DNA of 52,011 bases from NCBI GenBank assembly GCA_035541755.1, contig DATKMQ010000011.1:1-52011 (forward strand). The letters are read 5' to 3'. This document shows, in pieces, positions 8,777-18,573 of this stretch. The position numbers and the translations under genes were made by a program. The DNA is from Syntrophorhabdaceae bacterium (GTDB taxonomy: Bacteria; Desulfobacterota; Syntrophorhabdia; Syntrophorhabdales; Syntrophorhabdaceae). Position 1 is the stretch's first letter, and each line of letters begins with the position of its first letter. Below the pieces are notes generated by a model, which saw nothing but the letters and a program-made list of their open reading frames with translations, ran no database searches and had not been told where the DNA came from.

Positions 8777-11700
8777 ATGACCGGAAGAAGAACACTACGA
8801 AAAGCAATGGCCCTGTATCTGGGGCTCGCGATGATCCATTCCTCTTTGTTCGCGGCGGGACCCAATATTCCGGGAATATACGGAAAGCTCGCCCTGCCGG
8901 CGGTGGCTCCCAAAACCCTGCCCCAGTTACGAAGCATTACCCAGGGGGTCAGCTCGGTGGCAAACAGTACCGACGGAGGACTCGCCAAATTGACGATCTA
9001 CCAGAATCAGGCAAAGGCTGTCCTGGATTGGGATTCGTTCGACATAGGCAGTCAGGCATGGGTGCACTTCGATCAACAGGGAAACAGGAATTGGGAGGCT
9101 TTGAATCGTATCTGGGATGCCAACCCAAGCCAGATTTTCGGGAGACTCACAGGAGACGGTAAAGTTTATCTTATCAACCAGAACGGCATCCTTTTTGGTC
9201 CCACCTCTCAGCTGAACATCCATTCCCTGATCGCCACCTCGAATAATCTTACAAACAGCGATTTCTTGAATGGTCTTTTTAACTTCAAGGCCGAGAACTA
9301 CAATGGGCGCGGCGATAACCTCCTTTACGATCCCACAAACAACGTGCCGGGTCCGGTTTCAAATTACGGGATCATCACCACAGACGATGAAGGTTCAGTC
9401 TTTCTGGTGGGGCCGCAGGTTGAGAATGGCGGCACCATTACAACACCGTCGGGACAGATAGGGCTTGTTGCCGGAACAAACCTGGCGCTTGCTCTGGCGA
9501 CCGATGCCAGCGGAAACGTGTATTCATATCAGACAGGACCAGGTGGCGCCAGTGAGAGTCGTACGACGCGCGTTGTGAAGATGTACGAGAGCCCCGCAGG
9601 CTCCCTCGCTCACAATCTCGAAGGCGGACTTCTTTCCGCTGACACGGGAGTGGTGGGCATGTACGGCAACATCGTGAACCATGAAGGCATCATCCGGGCG
9701 GTAACCGCTGTGGAGCGGGCGGGCCACGTTGAGCTTCTCGCATCGGACAAAATACTCACCGGAGCGAACAGTCAAATACTACTTCCTGTTTCTGACTCCT
9801 CAGACCCTGTCCACAAGTCATTTCAGACAGTCCAGGGTACCGTGGTCTTTAGCGGCCTTGATGCCAATGTCCCCTGGAGTCCACAGACATATGTGGACCG
9901 TATCGAACACCACGGCTCGATTGTAGCCCCATCGGGTTATGTATCGCTCAACGCGAACAAGCGCGTTTACCTTGACTCCGGCAGCAAAATAGACGTGAGC
10001 GGCTTATGGATAGACAAGCCGGCCTCGGCCAATTTTCTCGAAGTCCAGATGAACACGAGCAACCTTCGGGACGAATTTATCCAGAAAGGAGGAGTGCTGC
10101 AGGGACAGACAGTGACGTTCACCCGCACGGGTGGATCAAACATCGGAGATGTCTCGGGTGCTTTTTCCAACGAAGGCCTTACGGCCTTTGAGAGACACAC
10201 AACAGGCGGCACCGTGGACATTAACCTGGTCAATCAGGGGACCGGCGCTACCACGGGCGACGCAGTGGTAAGACAGGGCGCGGTCATCGATTTGTCCGGC
10301 GGAGGGACCAACTACGCAGGCGGATACGGGGAGACGACCTATCTACGCTCCGGCAGCAAATTGTACAGCATAAGCAGTGCGGATCCGAATTTGCACTATG
10401 ACCAGATGGTCAACCTGCCGACCTACGTGGCAGCCCATAAAGAAGGGAGCGACGCGGGAAGTCTTTACATCAAGGCGCGCACAGTGGTTCTCGATGGAAC
10501 CCTTCGGGGCAATGTGACCAAAGGGATCTTCCAGTACAAGACCGCCGAGCCCGTCAATGGAACCGGCAACCAGTCCAGGGCAGGCTATGTGGAGCCCAAA
10601 GGGGGGCAGATTTATATAGGCGGGGATACGCAAATGCTTAATTCTGCCAACGAGCCAAGTCCGATCGATTTCTTCACTCAGGAGATCGTGGTCACGCCCG
10701 AGGCTTCGCCGCTGCCTTCGACATTTGGCGCGGAAGATCCGCTGTCGAGTTCCACCACCTATCTTTCTGGCAGGACCTTAAGCGATGCCGATCTTGGCTT
10801 CATTTATCTGGCGACCAATACGCAGCTCACCTTGCAGCCAGGCGCCGCCGTGACCGTGAACCCCGGAGGGACATTCATTGCAAGGGCAAGACGGATTGAG
10901 GATTACGCTGCCATCACCGCGCTCGGAGGCGCCATAAAACTTGGAATCGAGTCGAATATCAAGCAAGACCCCTCGAGCACCCTGGAAGAGAAGATATATG
11001 TGGGGGCCGGCAGCAGTCTTATCGCCTCTGGCGAAAAGGTCAACAACATGGTTCTTGGAAACTCCCCGGCGGCAAAGGTTACGTCAGGTCATCTCGACGG
11101 AGGCACCATCGAAGTCTTAGATAAGACTGTGACGGGTCAGGGCGTTGCCGTTATGCCAGGAGCGCTCATCGATGTAAGCGGCGGGTACCAGATCGACTCG
11201 GCAAGCAAGATCACCGGGGGGAATGCAGGAACGCTTTCCCTGCAAGGATCTTCGCTCAGTGTTCAGGGAGATCTCCGCGGATATTCGCTCGCAGGGAAAG
11301 ACGGCGGGGCGATCAGTCTGCACGCGAGTCGTGTGAATGTGCTGTCATCGGCTTCATCTTCCGGGGACGTTGGTCTGCTCCTCAACCCCGATCTTTTGGA
11401 CCCCACCGGTTTCACACGGATCACGCTAAGTAGCGTAAACGACCTTAATATCGGGGCAAACGTAACAATAGAGCCTTCTTCCTGGAAACTGGCCACCCCC
11501 CTGGCGGCCTTGATCGGGGCCATGCGTCCGGGCAATGCCGGAAGCGCTTCCCCGTCGCTCATTAGGGTGGGACAGGACCTGATCGGGAATTCTTCGGTCA
11601 CGCTCAATGCAGGCAAGGTGCCTTCAAATCTCACGTCTACGCAAGGCCAGACTGTACCCGACTGGTCCATGAGCCTAATCAATGCGAACGCAAAGTTGAG

Positions 11701-14700
11701 CATGGCGGCAGGATCCGTTATATCAACAGGACCCAATGGCGTCATCTCGGCAAACGCCCCTTCTGTGGATATTGCAGGCACGCTGAACGCACCGGCGGGT
11801 AGTATCAGCGTTATTTCATCTGTCGGGGGTCTTGTTTTCGAAACCGGGGGAGAGGCCCTTGCGGAAGGATACAATGAGCGCAGCACTACCGCGCCTGTGG
11901 CCGGTCTGACTTTGGACGTAACGCCACTATCCGGCGGCACCGTTACCCTCAATGCCGCAAGCGACCTCGTTCTCTCGGAGGGATCACTTGTGAGCGTTTC
12001 CGGAGGAGTCCTGGTTACTCGAACCGTGGTGGGATCGGATAGAAAGATTGCCACCGTTTTGGACGGAGGCGCTTCGGGAAGCATAAACCTCACCGCTACC
12101 AGTAATTTGACGCTCAACAGCTTGCTTGAGGGTCAGGCCAGGGCCTCCCGGTTGCAAGGCGGTACATTAAGCATAGAGAAGAAGAGCGCGAGCGCACTCT
12201 CCATATCTCAGGATGAACTCGCTCAATTCAAACAGAACGGTTTCGACGCGCTGAGTCTTACGAATAGTGCAGACCAGGGCACGCTCAATCTGAGCGGTTC
12301 GGGAAGAGTCGATTTTGGAAGAAGCCTTACGTTATCGGCGCCTGTGATCACCGGATCGGGCGATCTCACTTTAGGCGCCCCGTGGATACAGGTCACGAGC
12401 GCCGCTCAACCATCTATCGTCGATCCTGCGGCGGGCACGGGAAAGATCACACTGTCCGGCACATGGCTCGACATCACGGGGGATGTTGCCTTCTCGGGCT
12501 ATAGCGATGTCAGACTGCAAGCACTTAGGGACATCAGGCTTACCGATGCACTTTACAAGGTCGGCGGTTCCCACAAGTGGTCAGGGCAACTCAGGGTGCC
12601 CGGCGATTTGACCATGGAAGCGGCGAGAATCTATCCTACGACCTCCTCGCTATTTACGATCAATGCTCCCAACGGAAAAGTAACCATCCTGCCCTCCGGC
12701 GTGTACGTGGCGGACCCGATCTATTCGGCAGGAGGAAGCCTGACCATACGGGCCGCCCAGGGTATCGAGCAGAGGGGCTACATTGCCGCGCCCATGGGGT
12801 CTATTGATCTGGAGGCCACCGGGGCGAATGGGCGGGTATATCTTGCAGACGGAAGTACAACCACTACGAGGGGCGAAGTCGCGGTAAAGTACGGGGACGT
12901 TCAGTCTAGCCTCGGGGACAATGTGTGGGGCGTGGGCGATAAGAATCACCCGGATGTTTCGGCCCCCTACACCGCGGTGACTACTGCGCCTGACAAATCG
13001 ATTTCGATCTCCGCAGCGGGCTCGAGCGCAGATGTGATCGTGAGTGAAGGGGCAACTCTGGATATCTCCGGTGGGGGCTCGGTCTTTACGTACACATTTC
13101 TGCCCTGGACGTCTGGAACCACGAACCCGCTCGCCAAGGCAGGCGTCTATGTGGTCGTGCCCGGCGTCACGCTTCCCGGCAACGCGGTCTATCTCTCCGG
13201 TGGAAACGGTCTTGCAGCCGGCGTGTACTCGCTTTTACCCTCCTCATACGCGTTTTTGCCGGGAGCCTACGTCGTTACAGATCTCGGAACCAAAGTCACC
13301 GCCGGCTCTACCCAGATATCAAAAGAGGGATACACCGTTGTTTCCGGCTATCGTACGGTTTCAGGGACCGGCATAAGCTCGCAGGTCTACACTGGATACA
13401 GCGTAAGATCAGCTTCCGACGTGCTCAAAGAGGGCAATTTTGAGATCCAGAGCATCGTGGCCGGTGATGCTGGAACCCTCACCGCGCGCGCGAACACAAC
13501 TGTTTTCAACGGGGTCGTTCAAGCGGGCGCATTGTCTGGATACAGCGGCGGGGCCATCGCTCTGAGCGGGTCGAACGTTACAGTGCAGGCGTCGGCAGTG
13601 CCGTTGCCGGAGGGATTCGGTTTCACGACCCGGCTGCAGGACGTCGCCCCGGACGTGATCGGTACCCTCACCGTATCGGCATCATCGCTCAATAATAGCG
13701 GATTTAAAACCATAGGACTCGGATTCACGAACCTCGACGATCCGGTCAATTCCATCACGGCCACCTCCGTGACGCTAAAGGATGGTATCAGCCTTCAGGC
13801 GGAGAATGTGATCCTGGCTGCGACCGACCTCATCACGCTCGAGGCCGGAACGGCCGTGCTTGCGCTTTCTTCCTCTCAGGGCGCAGGAGCGGCATCTATA
13901 ATCACGCCGAACGGAAAAGCAACGATCAATGCAGGCGCCCAGGTGCATGCGTCTAACGCAGTTAATCTTCAGGTGAAGAACCTCGACCTTGCAGGCATAC
14001 TCAAGTCCGATCACAGCGAGCTTAACCTTAAGGGCAGCAAAATCACTGTAGCGGTGGACGGTTACAATGGAACGGACGGAGACGGCATATTCCTCAAGCA
14101 GAGTCAATGGAACGATTTCACCGCAACTTTCGAGAATATCGGACTCACAAGTGCCACCGACCTTATCTTCAAGGGGGCCTTTGCCGATGCCCTGTCCGTT
14201 AAAGACACACTCACTATCGACGCGGGCAGGATCGTGGGCGATGCCGGGGGCGCAGTCAAGATTCAAGCGCAGACCATAAATCTTCTCAACACGGGGGCTA
14301 CGAATTCGTCTACGGGCGCCCTGGGAACAGGGACCATTACGTTCGAATCCCAGGAGATGTCGGTGGGTAAGGGTGACGTGCTCTTCGACTCCTTCTCAGG
14401 GGTGAACCTGAACGCCGCAAACGACCTGACTTTCAAAGGCGTGGGCAATCTCAGGACGGGCGGGGTTGACCTGAATATAAAAGCCGCGCGAGTGACCACA
14501 TCCTATTACATGGACGCCGCCGGTGACCCGAGCCTCTCTCCCATTTATACGCCGGCCAACTTTCAGGTGAACGCTGGCAGCGGCAGCGTGAATATCGGCC
14601 CGGGCAGCGGCACTGCGGGCACCGGTGTGACGCCGGGCGGAACGCTCAGTGTGGCCGGCAGGGCCATCAATGTGTCTACCCTGATTCAAAGCAGATCCGG

Positions 14701-17700
14701 CCAGCTGAATGTAAGCGCTTCGGACAATATCTCGCTCTCCAGAGGGGCTATGCTCGACCTGCAGGGGACCGTGTGCGCCCCCGGGGGGAACGTCTCAATG
14801 ACGAGCACAAACGGGGGGACCATCAATCTTGATGCCGGATCTCTTATCGACGTGTCAGCGGGCTCACATACGGACGCAGGCAGCGTAAGCATCTACGCGC
14901 CCGGCGGGGGACTTACGCTGAACGGGAGCATTAACGGCCAGGCGGGAGCGGGCGGGCGCGGCGGCTCATTCTCGCTCGTGACCAGCCGGATCGGAGATTT
15001 TGGATCATTGAACACAGCGCTTAACAGCGGGGGTTTCACCGAAACCTTGAACATCAGGTCCATGGCGGGAGATATAGCAATAGCCAATCAGACGGTGGCG
15101 GGCAGGAACGTGAAAATTACGGCAGACGGGGGTAGCCTGAGCCTCACCAGCAGCACGATCAACGTGTCTCAAACCAGTGGTAACGCAGGGGTTGCCGAAC
15201 TCTACGCCAAGCAAAATCTGACGATCTCCGGCAGCTCGATTCTGGCCCAGGGGGCCGCCACCAGTGCAAAAGGCGGGGAGGTGACCCTTGGTGTGGACAC
15301 GGGGACCCTTGATTTCAAGAGCGACTCGACTATCAACGTCGCCGGTGCCGGATCGGGCGCTGGTGGGAAAACCACATTCCGGGGCAGTCTGAGCGGCGCA
15401 AACTACGATCAGCTCAACATGGCGCTTAACGGCCGAGTGAATGGGGCTGCCGGTATATATGTCGATGCGGTGAGGACCTATACGAACTACGCCACGATCG
15501 ACTCTGCGGCAATAAGCGCGATACAGTCGAATACCCAGGCATTTATGAACAGCGCCTCCGCCTCCTCCCTGAAGAACGGGTTCGCAGCAGGACTCGGTTT
15601 GTCTCCCTCGCAGTTACATCTGCGACCAAACATCGTGGTCGCGAGCTCCGGCGACTTGAGCCTCGGCACGGCGACGTTGAGCCAGAACTGGGACCTCGGA
15701 TCACTCCATTTTTCCAATGAGGTCGGCTCGCTGACGCTTAGGGCAGGGGGGAACCTCACACTTTATGGGAACATAACGGATGCACCGACAGGTTCTTCCG
15801 GATACTCGTCATTGACCAGTAAAACCGCGAAACCCTCGTTTAGCATAAACCTTGTGGCCGGGGCGGAGACCACAAGCGCCGATTTCATGTCCGTCAAGCC
15901 TGCAGTCATTCAGGGCGCCACCACGGGAAACATCTCTACAGGGGCGGGCAAAGTGATATACACGGAGACAGGCGATATACGATTCGCTTCCGGCGGGAAC
16001 ACCACGATTAATGCCGGCTCGTCGAATAATTACATGACTGCCTCATCCATGCAGTATTCGCTCGCCACCTATTCAGGAAAAGTCTTAGGTGACGTGAAGG
16101 GAAACCTCGAAGTCAGCCCGAGCGCTACTGCACAAGCGGCCATTCAAACCACTGTGGGAGATATTAGTCTGCAGGTCGGGGGCGACCTCAGCCTGGACAA
16201 ATCAGCCTCCGGCTACCTGGGGGCCATCCGGACAACCGGGGAGAGTTCAACGGGCAGCGTCAGCAACTATAGCACTTACGCAGGCGGGGGAAACATCACC
16301 CTCAACGTCGCCGGAAATGTGGGGGGCAATCTTGCGTCTTCGACCGGAGGGCTCTCGCAAAACTGGCTCTCCACCTACCAGGACAACGCAGGGTTCAGAA
16401 CGCATAAGCAGGTGGTTGCCAATTATGTGACCAACCCCTCGCAGAGTCTTTTTCCCACGGAAGGCATTGCCGCCATGGCTGGAGGCGATGTCTACGTGCG
16501 TTCGGGCGCGACTTTTTTCAGCCAGATAGGGACCTTCGGGACGGGGAATCTGACGGTTTACTCGGGAGGCAATCTCAAGGGCCGTTTTCTCGTGAAGAAG
16601 GGGACCGCCATATTGAGCAGTATGGGCAACTTTGGTTCCCCCAGCCAAAAGACGTTGAACACGATCAAAAAGCAGGCACAATTGATTGAGGCCTTCGATG
16701 CAAATATCAATGTCTCGGCCCAGGGAAACATAGAGATAGGCGCAATCCTTAATCCGAGCCTTGCGTGGGGCGACAGCACGGGAGGCGGCCGCAACTGGTG
16801 GGATAATACCTACACTGCGGCCTCCAAGGTAAGCCTTATGGCGGTGACGGGCGACGTGAACATTTACGGTTCTGTGGACACTTCCCTGTATGCGGGCATC
16901 CCCGGTTATTCTTACAGTTCCACGAGTAGCAGAAACCTGATCCTGCCTCCTTCGGTTCACATAAGCGCCGGACGGGACATCAACGTCTACGGGCCGGGCG
17001 CTTATGTTCAGGTACCAACCGCGAACGGATCGCTGACGTTTGAATCTGGCCGGGATATTACCTTCTGGAACGGCGCAACCTGGAGCATGTCGGATGCCGA
17101 CCCCGTACAGGCCTTCACCTTGCAAAAAAGCACCCAGGAAGACACAAATCTGACCACGCATGCCCTTTACCCCGTCGGCCCCATCCATTCGGCCGACCCG
17201 AACCCGGTGGTGATCAATGCGGGACGTGATATCACAGATATGAGCATTACACTTCCGAAGAAGGCGGAAATCACAGCAGGCGGGGATATTACCGACCTTA
17301 TGTACGCCGGGCAGAACATCCATGACACAGATGTCACGCGCATTTCTGCGGGGGGCGACATTACGTACGGCTATAATGCGAACGCTGTGAACGAGAAGAT
17401 CGAGATCGGCGGACCGGGATATCTTGTAGTTCAGGCCGGAGGCAACATAGATCTCGGCAATACCAAGGGGATCTCCGCGGTCGGTAACATCGAAAACCAG
17501 GCCCTGGATAACGGCGGTTCAATTATCGTAGCTGCCGGGTACGCCGGAGCGCTCGCACCTGGGGACGTTGATACCTTTTTCAGCGACTTGAGGACCGTGG
17601 GGGCTGACTATGCGGACCATCTGGCAAATGGCGAGAGCGCAGGGGCCGAGCAATCCTTGAATGATGCGACGAACAGGATCATCACACCCTTCTATGCGGA

Positions 17701-18493
17701 ATGGAACAAAGGGAAAAACATCGCCATGACCGCTTCGCAGATATCCACGACAGGAGGTGGAAATCTGTTTCTTATGGCCACGGGTGATGTGAACGTGGGG
17801 AAGACCGTCCTCGGCAGCACGGAAGGAAAGAGCACGGGCATCTTCACCTCTACGGGCGGCGCCATCGATGTTTTTGCCCATGGTGATGTGAACGTGAACG
17901 AATCGAGGATCATGACGTTCATGGGTGGTGACATTACCATCTGGAGCGACTACGGAAATATCAATGCGGGACGCGGTTCCAAGGCGGTTATCAGTATGGG
18001 TAAGCCCGTGTACACGTGCGACAAGACCACCGGAATATGCTCGCTCAAGATCAGTCCGCCAACCGTGGGGAGCGGCATCAGGGCAATGACCTACGATCCG
18101 GACCAGGCCGGGCCGCTCACGGCGCCCCCGATCGGGGATCTCTATATCTTCGCCCCGAGAGGTGTGCTCGATGCGGGAGAGGCAGGCATATCAGGGGGCA
18201 GGGGCATTCTCGCCGCCAGCCAGGTTATCAACGCCATGAACATGAGGTTCCAGGTCCCCCCCGTGGGGCTGCCCTCCTCATCATCGGGGATCAGCCTTGG
18301 AGCCCTGAGCGGCTCCACGACCATGAGTGCCGCGACGAGCGTGATGCAAGACTCGGGCTTCACGAATTCAGCGGGTAAGGACGCGGCGAAGCAGGCACAA
18401 CCCGTGGAAGATGCCATGAAGGTCGTGGATGTGCGGGTAGTTAGCTTTGACCTGGATTCGCCCGAGGCTTCAGGCGGTAACCCGAGCAGATAG
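8777..18493 (+). CDS. TpsA giant filamentous-haemagglutinin-like exoprotein (3238 aa)
   Basis: A secreted adhesin-type protein exported by TpsB. After a signal peptide (residues 1-26) comes the TPS recognition domain (about 30-280) with the typical stretches NRIWDANPSQIFGRL and INQNGILFG (134-141). Then follow about 2,700 residues of beta-helix repeats rich in Gly, Ser, Asn and Asp, with recurring phrases like IDVSGG and LTLxAxxxIxL. The C-terminus (GVLDAGEAGI then ILAASQVINA) matches the end of the DUF3739 type of filamentous haemagglutinin. Two cysteines seven residues apart (about 3081 and 3088) recall the C-terminal Cys pair that anchors HMW1. The start is ATG at 8777, after AGCGGGGGA; an upstream ATG at 8672 would lie within the predicted promoter. 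No frameshift interrupts the 9.7 kb, so the gene is under selection. It is probably a surface filament or scavenging adhesin made in phosphate starvation. Confidence 0.93.
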   Translation: MTGRRTLRKAMALYLGLAMIHSSLFAAGPNIPGIYGKLALPAVAPKTLPQLRSITQGVSSVANSTDGGLAKLTIYQNQAKAVLDWDSFDIGSQAWVHFDQQGNRNWEALNRIWDANPSQIFGRLTGDGKVYLINQNGILFGPTSQLNIHSLIATSNNLTNSDFLNGLFNFKAENYNGRGDNLLYDPTNNVPGPVSNYGIITTDDEGSVFLVGPQVENGGTITTPSGQIGLVAGTNLALALATDASGNVYSYQTGPGGASESRTTRVVKMYESPAGSLAHNLEGGLLSADTGVVGMYGNIVNHEGIIRAVTAVERAGHVELLASDKILTGANSQILLPVSDSSDPVHKSFQTVQGTVVFSGLDANVPWSPQTYVDRIEHHGSIVAPSGYVSLNANKRVYLDSGSKIDVSGLWIDKPASANFLEVQMNTSNLRDEFIQKGGVLQGQTVTFTRTGGSNIGDVSGAFSNEGLTAFERHTTGGTVDINLVNQGTGATTGDAVVRQGAVIDLSGGGTNYAGGYGETTYLRSGSKLYSISSADPNLHYDQMVNLPTYVAAHKEGSDAGSLYIKARTVVLDGTLRGNVTKGIFQYKTAEPVNGTGNQSRAGYVEPKGGQIYIGGDTQMLNSANEPSPIDFFTQEIVVTPEASPLPSTFGAEDPLSSSTTYLSGRTLSDADLGFIYLATNTQLTLQPGAAVTVNPGGTFIARARRIEDYAAITALGGAIKLGIESNIKQDPSSTLEEKIYVGAGSSLIASGEKVNNMVLGNSPAAKVTSGHLDGGTIEVLDKTVTGQGVAVMPGALIDVSGGYQIDSASKITGGNAGTLSLQGSSLSVQGDLRGYSLAGKDGGAISLHASRVNVLSSASSSGDVGLLLNPDLLDPTGFTRITLSSVNDLNIGANVTIEPSSWKLATPLAALIGAMRPGNAGSASPSLIRVGQDLIGNSSVTLNAGKVPSNLTSTQGQTVPDWSMSLINANAKLSMAAGSVISTGPNGVISANAPSVDIAGTLNAPAGSISVISSVGGLVFETGGEALAEGYNERSTTAPVAGLTLDVTPLSGGTVTLNAASDLVLSEGSLVSVSGGVLVTRTVVGSDRKIATVLDGGASGSINLTATSNLTLNSLLEGQARASRLQGGTLSIEKKSASALSISQDELAQFKQNGFDALSLTNSADQGTLNLSGSGRVDFGRSLTLSAPVITGSGDLTLGAPWIQVTSAAQPSIVDPAAGTGKITLSGTWLDITGDVAFSGYSDVRLQALRDIRLTDALYKVGGSHKWSGQLRVPGDLTMEAARIYPTTSSLFTINAPNGKVTILPSGVYVADPIYSAGGSLTIRAAQGIEQRGYIAAPMGSIDLEATGANGRVYLADGSTTTTRGEVAVKYGDVQSSLGDNVWGVGDKNHPDVSAPYTAVTTAPDKSISISAAGSSADVIVSEGATLDISGGGSVFTYTFLPWTSGTTNPLAKAGVYVVVPGVTLPGNAVYLSGGNGLAAGVYSLLPSSYAFLPGAYVVTDLGTKVTAGSTQISKEGYTVVSGYRTVSGTGISSQVYTGYSVRSASDVLKEGNFEIQSIVAGDAGTLTARANTTVFNGVVQAGALSGYSGGAIALSGSNVTVQASAVPLPEGFGFTTRLQDVAPDVIGTLTVSASSLNNSGFKTIGLGFTNLDDPVNSITATSVTLKDGISLQAENVILAATDLITLEAGTAVLALSSSQGAGAASIITPNGKATINAGAQVHASNAVNLQVKNLDLAGILKSDHSELNLKGSKITVAVDGYNGTDGDGIFLKQSQWNDFTATFENIGLTSATDLIFKGAFADALSVKDTLTIDAGRIVGDAGGAVKIQAQTINLLNTGATNSSTGALGTGTITFESQEMSVGKGDVLFDSFSGVNLNAANDLTFKGVGNLRTGGVDLNIKAARVTTSYYMDAAGDPSLSPIYTPANFQVNAGSGSVNIGPGSGTAGTGVTPGGTLSVAGRAINVSTLIQSRSGQLNVSASDNISLSRGAMLDLQGTVCAPGGNVSMTSTNGGTINLDAGSLIDVSAGSHTDAGSVSIYAPGGGLTLNGSINGQAGAGGRGGSFSLVTSRIGDFGSLNTALNSGGFTETLNIRSMAGDIAIANQTVAGRNVKITADGGSLSLTSSTINVSQTSGNAGVAELYAKQNLTISGSSILAQGAATSAKGGEVTLGVDTGTLDFKSDSTINVAGAGSGAGGKTTFRGSLSGANYDQLNMALNGRVNGAAGIYVDAVRTYTNYATIDSAAISAIQSNTQAFMNSASASSLKNGFAAGLGLSPSQLHLRPNIVVASSGDLSLGTATLSQNWDLGSLHFSNEVGSLTLRAGGNLTLYGNITDAPTGSSGYSSLTSKTAKPSFSINLVAGAETTSADFMSVKPAVIQGATTGNISTGAGKVIYTETGDIRFASGGNTTINAGSSNNYMTASSMQYSLATYSGKVLGDVKGNLEVSPSATAQAAIQTTVGDISLQVGGDLSLDKSASGYLGAIRTTGESSTGSVSNYSTYAGGGNITLNVAGNVGGNLASSTGGLSQNWLSTYQDNAGFRTHKQVVANYVTNPSQSLFPTEGIAAMAGGDVYVRSGATFFSQIGTFGTGNLTVYSGGNLKGRFLVKKGTAILSSMGNFGSPSQKTLNTIKKQAQLIEAFDANINVSAQGNIEIGAILNPSLAWGDSTGGGRNWWDNTYTAASKVSLMAVTGDVNIYGSVDTSLYAGIPGYSYSSTSSRNLILPPSVHISAGRDINVYGPGAYVQVPTANGSLTFESGRDITFWNGATWSMSDADPVQAFTLQKSTQEDTNLTTHALYPVGPIHSADPNPVVINAGRDITDMSITLPKKAEITAGGDITDLMYAGQNIHDTDVTRISAGGDITYGYNANAVNEKIEIGGPGYLVVQAGGNIDLGNTKGISAVGNIENQALDNGGSIIVAAGYAGALAPGDVDTFFSDLRTVGADYADHLANGESAGAEQSLNDATNRIITPFYAEWNKGKNIAMTASQISTTGGGNLFLMATGDVNVGKTVLGSTEGKSTGIFTSTGGAIDVFAHGDVNVNESRIMTFMGGDITIWSDYGNINAGRGSKAVISMGKPVYTCDKTTGICSLKISPPTVGSGIRAMTYDPDQAGPLTAPPIGDLYIFAPRGVLDAGEAGISGGRGILAASQVINAMNMRFQVPPVGLPSSSSGISLGALSGSTTMSAATSVMQDSGFTNSAGKDAAKQAQPVEDAMKVVDVRVVSFDLDSPEASGGNPSR

Positions 18494-18573
18494 AAGACGG
18501 CTCTAGAGACAGTTACCGCAACTCGTCGCCTGAGTGCGGAGAATGCAAAAGCAAACGAAACGGAGGTTGGTTC

